Below, in pieces: positions 40,438 to 49,150 of a stretch of 64,000 bases of DNA. Position 1 is the stretch's first letter; the number at the start of each line of letters is the position of its first letter. Both the position numbers and the translations under genes were made by a program. Under the pieces are notes generated by a model, which had not been told where the DNA came from, ran no database searches, and saw nothing but the letters and a program-made list of their open reading frames with translations. The stretch is from Oscillospiraceae bacterium (GTDB lineage Bacteria > Bacillota > Clostridia > Oscillospirales > Oscillospiraceae), in the NCBI GenBank assembly GCA_902791215.1, contig CADAUZ010000010.1:1-64000 (forward strand), written 5' to 3'.

Positions 40438-41853
40438 ATGGAGAAAATCCGCATCAGCGACATTACGATGAAACAGCTTGCCAAGGGGGCCGACCACAGC
40501 CTGAGCTTCAAGGGCAAGCTTGAAATCTCCAAGCTCCTGGACAAGCTGGCGGTCTCGGTCATCGAGATCGAGGGCATCCGTACGGGCCGGGCCGACGCCC
40601 TGCGCGTCAAGTCCATCGCCTCGGCGGTGAAGGGCAGCGTCGTGGCCGTCCCCGTAGAGCTGAATACCGACAGCGTCAGCGAGACCTGGGAGGCCCTTAA
40701 GGGGGCAAAGCACCCGCGGCTCCAGGTCACGGCCCCGGTGAGCACCGTGCAGATGGAGTACCTGTCCCGCAAAAAGCCGGACGCGATGCTCGCCTGCATT
40801 GAGGAGATCGTAAAGGCCTGCGCGGAGAAGACCGAAGACGTGGAGTTTATCGCCGAGGATGCCACGCGCAGCGACGCGGCCTTCCTGAGCAAGGCCATCG
40901 AGACCGCCGCCGCGGCAGGCGCGAAGACCGTCACCGTCTGTGACGCCACCGGCGCCCTGCTGCCGGAGGAGCTGGCAGACTTCCTCAAGAACCTGATCGA
41001 CACGATCCCAGCCCTCCATGACGTGACCCTGGGCGTAGCCTGTGCCAACACCATGGCCATGGCGGACGCCTGCGCCGTCGCCGCCGTGAGAGCGGGCGCG
41101 CGCGAGGTCAAGACCGCCGCCGTGGGCGACACCGCCTCCCTCCAGAACGTGGCGGGCATTCTGGCAGCGAGAGAAGAGCTTTTCGGCGTCACATGTCCCC
41201 TGCACACGGTGGAGCTCAAGCGCATCGTGCGGCAGATCATCTGGATGGTGGAAACCAAGCGCAACAAGACCTCACCCTTCGACGACGGGGTGCAGGACGC
41301 GGCGCGCGAGCTGTCGCTGGCACTGGGTGACGACGCGCAGAGCGTTTCCCAGGCTGCCCGCGATCTGGGCTATGACCTCAACCCCGAGGACACCCAGGCC
41401 GTGTGGGAGGCCGTACAGGACCTGCTGCGCCACAAGGAGCAGGTGGGGGCCAGAGAGCTTGACGCCATCATCGCATCCGTCGCGCTCCAGGTGCCGCAGA
41501 GCTACACGGTGGAGAGCTATGTCATCAACAGCGGCAGCAACATCTCCGCCATGGCCCATATCAAATTAAACCGCGAGGGTGAAATGCTCGAGGGCGTAGC
41601 ACTGGGCGACGGCCCGATCGACGCTTCCTTCCTCGCGCTCGAGAAGGTGGTCAACCGCCACTACGAGCTGGACGATTTCCAGATCCGCGCCGTCACCGAG
41701 GGCCGCGAGGCCATGGGCGAGACGGTGGTGCGCCTGGTGTCCAACGGCAAGCTCTATTCCGGGCGCGGCATTTCCACTGACATCGTGTTTTCCAGTATTC
41801 AGGCTTATGTGAACGCGCTCAACAAGATCGCGTATGAGGAGGGTGAGGCATGA
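40438..41853 (+). CDS. 2-isopropylmalate synthase-like protein lacking catalytic motifs
   Basis: The 471-residue protein starts at ATG 40438 (AAGGAAG 8 nt upstream). Residues 1-270 follow the HMGL/LeuA barrel ('KLEISKLLDKLAVSVIEIEG', 'VEFIAEDATRSDAAFLSKAI', 'VTVCDATGALLPEELADFLK') and residues about 375-465 the LeuA dimer/regulatory domain ('YVINSGSNISAMAHIKL', 'GRGISTDIVFSSIQAYVNAL'). Where LeuA has TLRDGEQ there is TMKQLAK, and the metal-binding HxHND is ACANT (201-205). Both metal His and the catalytic Arg/Asp are therefore lost. It is probably not a synthase; it may sense leucine or regulate partners. It overlaps the next gene by 4 nt under a Leu T-box. Confidence 0.85.
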   Translation: MEKIRISDITMKQLAKGADHSLSFKGKLEISKLLDKLAVSVIEIEGIRTGRADALRVKSIASAVKGSVVAVPVELNTDSVSETWEALKGAKHPRLQVTAPVSTVQMEYLSRKKPDAMLACIEEIVKACAEKTEDVEFIAEDATRSDAAFLSKAIETAAAAGAKTVTVCDATGALLPEELADFLKNLIDTIPALHDVTLGVACANTMAMADACAVAAVRAGAREVKTAAVGDTASLQNVAGILAAREELFGVTCPLHTVELKRIVRQIIWMVETKRNKTSPFDDGVQDAARELSLALGDDAQSVSQAARDLGYDLNPEDTQAVWEAVQDLLRHKEQVGARELDAIIASVALQVPQSYTVESYVINSGSNISAMAHIKLNREGEMLEGVALGDGPIDASFLALEKVVNRHYELDDFQIRAVTEGREAMGETVVRLVSNGKLYSGRGISTDIVFSSIQAYVNALNKIAYEEGEA

Positions 41854-44369
41854 AGCTTTCCTTTTCCACCCGCGGCTGGCAGCATATGAGCTGGGACGAG
41901 CTGCTCCTTTCTGCTGAAGAGAGCGGCATGAACGGCATCGAGCTTTACGATCTCTTCAAACGCGAGGATCTCATCGACCGCGGCTGCCCCTTCGACCGCT
42001 ACCGCGCCGCCACCACGGTAAGGCAGCTGCGCGAAAAGGGCATGGCGATCCCGTGCCTTGACAGCTCCATTGATCTTTCACTACCGGAAACGACCCTCAG
42101 GGACGTGAAGTGGCTGCTGGAGACGGCGGGCAGCATCCGCACGCCATACGTCTCCGTGGTCGCCCTGGAGGACCGGGAGGACCTGGTACGCGAGCGCGTG
42201 AAAGAGCTGCTGCCCGCGGCCGAGAAGGCGGAGGTCACGCTGCTCATCAAGACCACCGGCATCTATTCCGACACGGGCCGCCTCCGTGCCCTGATGGACG
42301 ACTTTGCCAGCGACAGCCTGGCCGCCCTCTGGGATATCCACCACCCCTGCCACGACTGCGGCGAGGATGCCGACACCACCATCAAAAATCTCGGTGCCTA
42401 TGTGCGCCATGTGCATATCCGTGACTCGGACGAGGCGGGCGGCTACACCATCATCGGCGAGGGCAATCTGCCGGTCGATGAGATGATCCGCGCCCTCGGC
42501 TCCATTGACTACGACGGCTATATCTCCCTCGTTTGGAAGCCGGAGTGGATCGAGGATCTGGATGATCCCGACATCATCTTCCCGCATTTCGTCAACTACA
42601 TGGGCCGCTTTGAGAACACCCGCGGCAAGAAAAAGCGCCTTTACCCCAACCACGACGGCACCGGCGAATACGTATGGAAGAAGGACGAGCTGCTGGACCT
42701 GACCTTCTCCCAGGTGCTCGACCGCATGGTGGAGGAGTTCCCCGACCAGTACGCCTTCAAGTACACGACCCTCGACTATACCCGCACGTATGAGGAGTTC
42801 CGCGAGGATGTGGATAAATTTGCCCGCGCCCTGGTCTACCTCGGCGTGCGGCCCGGCAGCAAGGTCGCCGTCTGGGCCACGAATGTCCCCGCCTGGTATA
42901 TCACCTTTTGGGCCACGGTCAAGCTCGGCGCGGTGCTCGTCACGGTGAACACCGCCTACAAGAGCCACGAGGCCGAGTACCTCCTGCGGCAGTCCGACAC
43001 CCACACGCTTGTGATGATCGAATCGTGCCTTGATTCCGACTACCGCGCCATCATCAACGAGCTCTGCCCAGAATTAAAGGGCCACGACAAGGACAAGCCC
43101 CTGCACTGCCGCAAGCTGCCGTTCCTGAGAAACGTCATCACCGTGGACTTTAAGCAGGAGGGCAGCCTTACCTTCGAGGAGGCCATGGCGCGCTCGGACA
43201 TGGTGCCCCAGGAGACGGTCAACGCCATGGCCGCCCAGGTAAAGCCCGACGACGTGTGCAACATGCAGTATACCTCCGGCACCACGGGCTTTCCCAAGGG
43301 CGTCATGCTCACCCACTATAACGTCATCAACAACGGCAAGTGCATCGGCGACCGCATGGGTCTCTCCACCGCGGACCGCATGATGATCCAGGTGCCCATG
43401 TTCCACTGCTTCGGCATGGTCCTGTCCATGACCTCCTCCCTGACCCACGGCGCCACCGTCTGCCCCATGCCGTATTTCTCGGCAAAGAGCTCGCTTGCCT
43501 GCATCCGGCAGGAAAAAATCACCTGCTTCAACGGCGTGCCGACGATGTTCATCGCCATGTTCAACCACCCGGACTACCGGAAAACGGACTTTTCCCACAT
43601 GCGCACCGGCATCATGGCGGGCGCGGGCTGCCCGCCGGAGCTGATGCGCCGCGCCGCCCAGCCGGATGAGATGCACATGATCGGCATCGTCTCCGTCTAC
43701 GGCCAGACTGAGTCCGCCCCCGGCAGCACCATGTCCGCATGGACCGATTCCCTTGACGTGCGCACCGATACCGTGGGCTACGCCTTCCCGCACGTGGAGT
43801 GCAAGATCATCGACCCCGAAACCGGGCGGGAGCTCGGCGATAACGAGACGGGTGAATTCTGCTCGCGCGGGTATAATACCATGAAGGGCTATTACAAGAT
43901 GCCGCGCGCCACCGCCGAGACCGTGGACAGCGAGGGGTGGCTGCACTCCGGGGATCTGGCCGTCCGGGATGAAAACGGCAACTACCGCATCACGGGCCGT
44001 CTCAAGGACATGATCATCCGCGGCGGTGAGAACATCTACCCCAAGGAGATCGAGGAGTTCATCTACACCCATCCCAAGGTGCAGGATGTGCAGGTCATCG
44101 GCGTGCCGGACAAGAAGTACGGCGAGGAGGCCTACGCCGCTATCATCCTCAAGGAAGGGGAGAGTATGACGGAGGAGGAAATGCGCAAGTACATCACCGA
44201 CCACATGGCCCGCCATAAGGTCCCGCGCTACATCACCTTCACCGACAGCTTCCCCATGAACGCGGCCGGCAAAATCCTGAAATATAAAATGAGAGAGGAC
44301 GCGGCAAAAGCGCTTGAGGCAATGCAGCACAATTCGCCTTCGGCATCTTCCGGAAAAACGGCGCCCTGA
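41850..44369 (+). CDS. Sugar-isomerase-like barrel fused to an AMP-forming acyl-CoA synthetase
   Basis: The 839-residue protein has two parts. Residues 1-265 form an AP-endonuclease/xylose-isomerase-like TIM barrel ('LSFSTRGWQHMSWDELLLSA', 'ALWDIHHPCHDCGEDADTTI', 'HVHIRDSD'). Residues about 285-825 are a FadD-like adenylating enzyme with 'MQYTSGTTGFPKGVMLTH', 'YGQTESAPGSTMSAW', 'GWLHSGDLAVRDENGNYRIT' and the C-terminal Lys in 'NAAGKILKYKMRE'. It would activate a carboxylic acid to its CoA thioester; isovalerate or a relative is likely from the Leu T-box context. The last residues (EAMQHNSPSASSGKTAP) are encoded by a MITE-like repeat at 44318..44476, so the natural C-terminus has been replaced. 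Confidence 0.88.
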   Translation: MKLSFSTRGWQHMSWDELLLSAEESGMNGIELYDLFKREDLIDRGCPFDRYRAATTVRQLREKGMAIPCLDSSIDLSLPETTLRDVKWLLETAGSIRTPYVSVVALEDREDLVRERVKELLPAAEKAEVTLLIKTTGIYSDTGRLRALMDDFASDSLAALWDIHHPCHDCGEDADTTIKNLGAYVRHVHIRDSDEAGGYTIIGEGNLPVDEMIRALGSIDYDGYISLVWKPEWIEDLDDPDIIFPHFVNYMGRFENTRGKKKRLYPNHDGTGEYVWKKDELLDLTFSQVLDRMVEEFPDQYAFKYTTLDYTRTYEEFREDVDKFARALVYLGVRPGSKVAVWATNVPAWYITFWATVKLGAVLVTVNTAYKSHEAEYLLRQSDTHTLVMIESCLDSDYRAIINELCPELKGHDKDKPLHCRKLPFLRNVITVDFKQEGSLTFEEAMARSDMVPQETVNAMAAQVKPDDVCNMQYTSGTTGFPKGVMLTHYNVINNGKCIGDRMGLSTADRMMIQVPMFHCFGMVLSMTSSLTHGATVCPMPYFSAKSSLACIRQEKITCFNGVPTMFIAMFNHPDYRKTDFSHMRTGIMAGAGCPPELMRRAAQPDEMHMIGIVSVYGQTESAPGSTMSAWTDSLDVRTDTVGYAFPHVECKIIDPETGRELGDNETGEFCSRGYNTMKGYYKMPRATAETVDSEGWLHSGDLAVRDENGNYRITGRLKDMIIRGGENIYPKEIEEFIYTHPKVQDVQVIGVPDKKYGEEAYAAIILKEGESMTEEEMRKYITDHMARHKVPRYITFTDSFPMNAAGKILKYKMREDAAKALEAMQHNSPSASSGKTAP

Positions 44370-44476
44370 CTTTGCCGCTTCTTCTTGAAATACACAAAGT
44401 ATTCCTGCGAAAAAGCGTCTTCATCAGAACACCGTTTTTCTCGGAATCTGCTCTTGACGAATTATGCTTTATTGCC
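44318..44476. repeat. 159-bp MITE-like element, copy B, overlapping a gene end
   Basis: In reverse orientation it matches the element at 16642..16804 over its full length, with end repeats near GGCAATGCAGCACAATTCG and its complement. It provides about the last 17 codons and the stop of the upstream acyl-CoA synthetase gene. Confidence 0.75.
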
Positions 44477-44547
44477 CGAATCTTATTTGACAGAACCCCC
44501 GGATTTCGTCAAAAAGTCGAAACTATTGAAATGGATATAGATTCTCC

Positions 44548-44576
44548 TTGACAAAAGCATAAAATTGCGGTAATAA
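44548..44576 (+). promoter_or_regulatory. Promoter of the Ile T-box operon
   Basis: TTGACA (44548..44553), 17-bp spacer and TAATAA (44571..44576). Confidence 0.75.
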
Positions 44577-44849
44577 TTGAGGCAACATTCACAAAGGCTG
44601 TGACGAAGACGGCCGAAGGGAAGCGTATTCAGAGAGCCGACGGACGGTGCGAGTCGGAAACGCCAGCTTCAAGGGCCCATCACTTCCGAGCCGGAGACCT
44701 GAAAGGCATCGCCGAGTAAGCGCCTCCCGTTCCGCCCGCGTTAAGGGATAGGGCCTGTTGGGGCCTGAAGCGGCAGCGCAAGCTGCAATTTGAGTGGTAC
44801 CGCGGGATTAACAGCTCGCCTCAAAATTGTTTTTGAGGCGGGCTTTTTT
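44577..44849 (+). promoter_or_regulatory. T-box riboswitch, isoleucine (AUC) specifier
   Basis: It has a stem I with AGAGAGCCGAC...GGTGCGAGTCGG apex, the antiterminator block GAGTGGTACCGCGGG (from 44792) and a 13-bp terminator (44814..44826 with 44831..44843) followed by TTTTTT. In stem I, GGCC pairs with GGCC above and GAAG with CTTC below the specifier loop, leaving C-ATC-A on the 3' strand. This gives ATC at 44679..44681, an isoleucine codon followed by a purine. The terminator and T-box core are certain; the specifier reading is a hand fold. Confidence 0.88.
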
Positions 44850-44878
44850 CTTCGAGTAAAAGACAAGGAGAAATATCT

Positions 44879-47173
44879 ATGAACGTACAGACCGCAGACA
44901 ATCAGCTTCTGCAGATCGCGCTCCGTATCCGTGAGCTGCGCGACATCGTGGGCTTTTCCACCGAGGAGATGGCGGCCCGCACCGGCATCACCGAGGCGCA
45001 GTACATCGAGTACGAGTCCGGCCGGGTGGACCTGCCCTTTACCTTCCTGCACAAGGCCGCCATGGCCATGGGCGTCGAGCCCATTCAGCTCCTGGAGGGC
45101 CGCAGCGCAAGGCTGACCTCCTACGCGGTGAACCGCCGGGACCAGGGCCTCGTGACCGCCGTGGAGGACGGCATCGTCATCCAGAACATGGCGGCGCTGT
45201 TCCGCAAGAAGATGGCGACGCCCTACTGGGTCACCTACCAATACTCCGCCGAGCTGCAGAACGAGCCCATCCACACCACCACCCACGCCGGTCAGGAGTT
45301 TGACCTCATTATCTCCGGCACCCTGCGCGTGCGCATCGGCGAGCATGAGGAGATCCTGCACGAGGGCGACAGCATTTACTACGACAGCTCCACGCCCCAC
45401 GGCATGATCGCCATAGACGGCAAGGACTGCACCTTCCTCGCCATGATCATGGCGGCGGACGAGACCGTCCAGAAGCCCGGCCTCATGCAGGCGGAGGAGG
45501 AAGCGGCCAAGCCCGCCGTCAAGCCCGAGCGGGAGCCGCTGCTGTGCGAGAAATTCATCGAGGCCGAGGAGGACGCAAACGGCGTGCTCAAGGATCTGCG
45601 CTTCAAGAACGAGGACAGCTTCAACTTCGCCTTTGACATTGTCGACGAGATCGCCCGCAAGACGCCCGAGAAGCTTGCCATGCTTCATGTCGCAAACGAC
45701 ATGACCGAGCGGCGCTTCACCTTCAAGGACATCAAGGACGCCTCCTCCCAGGCGGCAAACTACTTTACCTCCCTCGGCATCAAGCGCGGCGACCGCGTCA
45801 TGCTGGTGCTCAAGCGTCACTACCAGTTCTGGTTCTCGATCCTCGGCCTGCACAAGCTGGGCGCGATCGCCATTCCGGCTACCAACCAGCTTCTCAGCCA
45901 CGACTTTGAGTACCGCTTCAAGGCGGCGGGCGTGTCTGCCATCGTCTGCACCGGTGACGGGGATGTTGCCCACCAGGCGGAACTGGGCGAGCAGGCAGCG
46001 GGCATGAGCGTCACCAAGATCATGGTCAATGGGAAACGCGAGGGCTGGCACGACTTTGACTCAGAATACGGCCTCTTCTCCCGCCGCTATCGCCGCAGCG
46101 AGGATTCCCCCTGCGGGGACGATCCCATGCTCATGTTCTTTACCTCCGGTACCACGGGCTATCCGAAGATGGCGCTGCACAGCTACAAGTACGCTCTCGG
46201 CCACTATGTCACCGCCCGCTACTGGCACATGGTGGAGCGGGACGGTCTGCACTTCACCATCTCCGAAACCGGCTGGGGCAAGGCGCTGTGGGGCAAGCTC
46301 TACGGCCAGTGGCTGTGCGAGGGCGCGGTCTTTACCTATGACTTTGACCGCTTCGACGCGGAAAAGATCCTGCCGATGTTCGCCAAGTACAACATTACCA
46401 CATTCTGCGCGCCGCCCACTATGTATCGTATGCTTATCAAGAGCGACATTTCCAAGTACGATCTCTCTTCCATCCGCCACGCCACCACGGCGGGCGAGGC
46501 ATTGAACCCCGAGGTCTTCTATCAGTTTGAAAAGCTCACGGGCCTCAAGCTTGCGGAGGGCTTCGGCCAGACCGAGATGACCCTCGGCATCGCCAATCTC
46601 CCGGGCAGTACGATCAAGCCGGGCTCCATGGGCAAGCCCGTCCCCGGCTACGGCATCGACATCCTCGACCGCGACGGCAACCCCGTCGAGGACGGTATCA
46701 GCGGCGAGATCGTCATTAAAGCCGATGAAAACGGCAAGCGCAAGTGCGGCCTCTTCCTCGGCTACTACCAGGCCCCGGAGAAGACAAAGGAAGTCTGGCA
46801 CGACGGCTACTATCACACCGGCGACGAGGCCTGGCGCGATGAGGACGGCTTCATCTGGTACGTCGGCCGCGTGGACGATGTCATCAAGTCCTCCGGCTAC
46901 CGCATCGGGCCCTTCGAGATCGAAAACGTCATCATGGAGCTTCCGTATGTTTTGGAATGCGGCGTCTCCGCCGCCCCGGACGAGATCCGCGGCCAGGTCG
47001 TCAAGGCCAGCATCGTCCTTGTCCCCGGCAAGGAGGGCAGCGACGAGCTCAAGAAGGAGATCCAGAACTACGTCAAGCAGCACACCGCGCCCTACAAGTA
47101 CCCGCGCATTGTCGAGTTCAAGACCGAGCTTCCCAAGACGATCAGCGGGAAGATCATGAGAAACAAGCTGTAA
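44879..47173 (+). CDS. XRE-cupin-acyl-CoA synthetase fusion
   Basis: The 764-residue protein combines three domains. Residues 10-75 are an XRE helix-turn-helix ('IRELRDIVGFSTEEMAARTG', 'YIEYESGRVDLPFTFLHKAA'). Residues about 110-195 are a cupin ('LIISGTLRVRIGEHEEILHE', 'GDSIYYDSSTPHGMIAI'). Residues 220-760 are an acetyl/medium-chain acyl-CoA synthetase with 'LMFFTSGTTGYPKMALHS', 'GFGQTEM', 'GYYHTGDEAWRDEDGFIWYVGR' and the Lys in 'KTISGKIMRNKL'. It would activate a short or branched acid with ATP and CoA; the N-terminal part looks like a ligand-sensing repressor and could make the enzyme self-regulating. AAGGAG lies 8 nt upstream. First gene of the Ile T-box operon. Confidence 0.92.
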   Translation: MNVQTADNQLLQIALRIRELRDIVGFSTEEMAARTGITEAQYIEYESGRVDLPFTFLHKAAMAMGVEPIQLLEGRSARLTSYAVNRRDQGLVTAVEDGIVIQNMAALFRKKMATPYWVTYQYSAELQNEPIHTTTHAGQEFDLIISGTLRVRIGEHEEILHEGDSIYYDSSTPHGMIAIDGKDCTFLAMIMAADETVQKPGLMQAEEEAAKPAVKPEREPLLCEKFIEAEEDANGVLKDLRFKNEDSFNFAFDIVDEIARKTPEKLAMLHVANDMTERRFTFKDIKDASSQAANYFTSLGIKRGDRVMLVLKRHYQFWFSILGLHKLGAIAIPATNQLLSHDFEYRFKAAGVSAIVCTGDGDVAHQAELGEQAAGMSVTKIMVNGKREGWHDFDSEYGLFSRRYRRSEDSPCGDDPMLMFFTSGTTGYPKMALHSYKYALGHYVTARYWHMVERDGLHFTISETGWGKALWGKLYGQWLCEGAVFTYDFDRFDAEKILPMFAKYNITTFCAPPTMYRMLIKSDISKYDLSSIRHATTAGEALNPEVFYQFEKLTGLKLAEGFGQTEMTLGIANLPGSTIKPGSMGKPVPGYGIDILDRDGNPVEDGISGEIVIKADENGKRKCGLFLGYYQAPEKTKEVWHDGYYHTGDEAWRDEDGFIWYVGRVDDVIKSSGYRIGPFEIENVIMELPYVLECGVSAAPDEIRGQVVKASIVLVPGKEGSDELKKEIQNYVKQHTAPYKYPRIVEFKTELPKTISGKIMRNKL

Positions 47174-47174
47174 A

Positions 47175-47876
47175 ATGAACCATAAACGTCTTACCCTCTT
47201 TGCCGGACATTACGGCAGCGGAAAAACCAATATCGCGTTGAATTACGCCCTCTGGCTCAGAAGTCAGGGATTGAAGGTCACGGTCGCGGACCTCGACATC
47301 GTCAATCCCTACTTCCGCACCAAGGATGGGGCCGAGCAATTGAAGGCCGCGGGCGTGCGCCTTATCTCCTCGGACTACGCAAACTCCAACGTCGACCTGC
47401 CCGCTCTGCCCGGCGAGGCCTATTCCCTCGTTGACGACAAGAGCGCCTGCGGTGTTATCGACGTGGGCGGCGACGACCGGGGGGCGCTGGCTCTGGGCCG
47501 CTATGTCCCCGGCATCCGGGAGGAAAATGACTACGAGATGCTCTTCGTCCTCAACAAGGCCCGCCCCCTGACGCGGAATATCGACGACGCGCTGGAGGTT
47601 TTCTATGAGATCGAGGCCGCCTGCGCCCTGCCCTTTACCGCGATTGTGAACAACACGAACCTCGGCCCGCTTACCAAGGCGGAGGACGTGATCGCGGGGG
47701 AGCGCTTTGCTCAGGAGTTTGCCGAACGGGTGAAGCTCCCGGTCAAGATGAGCTGCGCGTCCGAAAAGCTGAGCGCGGAGCTTCAAAACAAAGTGAGCAA
47801 TTTCTTTCCTATACAGATCATGCAACTATACTACATGGAGAAAGAAGGAACAAGCCTTGGCAAAATTAACCTTTAG
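47175..47876 (+). CDS. P-loop ATPase (CobQ/MinD-like)
   Basis: The 233-residue cytoplasmic protein starts 1 nt after the previous stop. It has a deviant Walker A 'LTLFAGHYGSGKTNIALNYA', 'KVTVADLDIVNPYFRTKDGA' and 'VIDVGGDDRGALALGRYVPG', like MinD/CobQ-type ATPases that often load or unload metal centres. Its place directly before the ferredoxin and 2-oxoacid oxidoreductase subunits suggests it helps assemble or activate that iron-sulfur enzyme. This is inference; it has no known substrate. Its end overlaps the ferredoxin start by 20 nt. Confidence 0.82.
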   Translation: MNHKRLTLFAGHYGSGKTNIALNYALWLRSQGLKVTVADLDIVNPYFRTKDGAEQLKAAGVRLISSDYANSNVDLPALPGEAYSLVDDKSACGVIDVGGDDRGALALGRYVPGIREENDYEMLFVLNKARPLTRNIDDALEVFYEIEAACALPFTAIVNNTNLGPLTKAEDVIAGERFAQEFAERVKLPVKMSCASEKLSAELQNKVSNFFPIQIMQLYYMEKEGTSLGKINL

Positions 47877-48063
47877 AGAGAAAATCTGCAAGGGCTGCGG
47901 TCTTTGCGTCGCGGCATGTCCCAAGCAGATCCTGGCCCTTTCTAAAACCAGACTCAACCAAAAAGGATATTCCCCCGTGGAGCTGACAAAGCCCGAGGAG
48001 TGCATCGGATGTGCTAGCTGCGCCATGATGTGCCCCGACTGCGTCATCACCGTGGAGCGTTAA
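47857..48063 (+). CDS. vorD: 2-oxoacid:ferredoxin oxidoreductase delta subunit (2[4Fe-4S] ferredoxin)
   Basis: The 68-residue protein has two clusters 'CKGCGLCVAACP' and 'CIGCASCAMMCP', each binding a [4Fe-4S] centre. It passes electrons between the oxidoreductase and external ferredoxin. The start is TTG 47857, with AAGGAA 6 nt upstream inside the end of the previous gene. Order delta-alpha-beta-gamma is usual for VOR/KOR-type enzymes. Confidence 0.93.
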   Translation: MAKLTFREKICKGCGLCVAACPKQILALSKTRLNQKGYSPVELTKPEECIGCASCAMMCPDCVITVER

Positions 48064-48079
48064 GGAAAGGAGCAGGCGT

Positions 48080-49150
48080 ATGAGTGAAACCGTCCTGATG
48101 AAAGGAAACGAAGCGATCGCCGAGGCCGCCATTCTGGCCGGCTGCCGCCATTACTTCGGCTATCCCATTACCCCGCAGACTGAGGTCGCCGCTTACATGG
48201 CCAAGAAAATGCCCAAGATCGGCGGCACCTTCCTCCAGGCCGAGAGCGAGATCGCGGCCATCAATATGGTCTATGGCGTGGCCTCCACCGGCCATCCGGC
48301 CATGACCTCCTCCTCCAGCCCCGGCATCTCCCTCAAGGCGGAGGGCATCTCCTACCTCGCGGGCGCGGACCTGCCCGCCCTCATCATCAACGTCCAGCGC
48401 GGCGGCCCCGGTCTCGGCGGCATCCAGCCCTCCCAGTCCGACTACTTCCTGGCCACCCGCGGCCCCGGCCACGGCGATTTCCATGTCCTGGTCTTCGCCC
48501 CCTCCTCCGTGCAGGAGATGGCTGACCTCACCGGCCGCGCCCTGCACCTTGCGTGGAAGTACCGCATGCCTGCGATGCTGCTGGCTGACGGCACCATGGG
48601 CCAGATGATGGAGCCCGTGAACCTGCCCGAGCCCTCCAACGCCTTCGGCGACGACAATCCCTGGGCCGCCACCGGCACCGAGATGAAGCGCCCCCACAAC
48701 ATCATCACCTCTCTCGACCTCTCCCCGGAGAACCTTGAGAAACAGAACTTCGAGCGCTTTGAGCGCTACAAGAAGATCGAAGAGTCAGAATGCCTCTGGG
48801 AAGAGTACATGATGGACGACGCCGAGATCTGCATTGTCGCCTGCGGCATCACCGCCCGCGTCTCCCGCAACGCCATCGTCGAGGCCAGAAAGCAGGGCAT
48901 CAAGGTCGGCATGCTCCGTCCCATCACCCTCTGGCCCTTCCCGAAGAAGGCCCTTGCCGCCGCCGCGGACAAGGTCAATGCCTTCCTGTGCGTGGAGATG
49001 AACATGGGCCAGATGAAGGAGGACGTGGAGCTCGCCATCCGCTGCAAAAAGCCCGTTGAGCTTTGCAGCCGTGTCGGCGGCATGATCCCCACCCCGGACG
49101 AGGTGCTGGAGCATATCCGCCAAATCGCAGAAGGAGGAAACAAAGCATGA
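48080..49150 (+). CDS. vorB: 2-oxoacid:ferredoxin oxidoreductase alpha subunit (VorB type)
   Basis: The 356-residue protein has '[20 protein letters not shown]', the pyrimidine-binding start of the alpha subunit, '[30 protein letters not shown]' in the middle (about 48235..48325) and a C-terminal part '[28 protein letters not shown]'. This is the domain I/II chain of 3-methyl-2-oxobutanoate (VOR) and 2-oxoglutarate (KOR) oxidoreductases. With the beta, gamma and delta chains it interconverts a 2-oxoacid and its acyl-CoA plus CO2 with ferredoxin as electron partner. The Ile T-box and ilvE neighbour favour branched-chain substrates. Confidence 0.93.
   Translation: MSETVLMKGNEAIAEAAILAGCRHYFGYPITPQTEVAAYMAKKMPKIGGTFLQAESEIAAINMVYGVASTGHPAMTSSSSPGISLKAEGISYLAGADLPALIINVQRGGPGLGGIQPSQSDYFLATRGPGHGDFHVLVFAPSSVQEMADLTGRALHLAWKYRMPAMLLADGTMGQMMEPVNLPEPSNAFGDDNPWAATGTEMKRPHNIITSLDLSPENLEKQNFERFERYKKIEESECLWEEYMMDDAEICIVACGITARVSRNAIVEARKQGIKVGMLRPITLWPFPKKALAAAADKVNAFLCVEMNMGQMKEDVELAIRCKKPVELCSRVGGMIPTPDEVLEHIRQIAEGGNKA

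Noticed and set aside
40438-41853. Functional 2-isopropylmalate synthase (leuA)
   Set aside because: The RDGEQ and HxHN motifs are missing, so the overall similarity is not enough for the enzymatic call.
44239-44424. 61-codon minus-strand open frame
   Set aside because: Derived mostly from the MITE-like element at 44318..44476.
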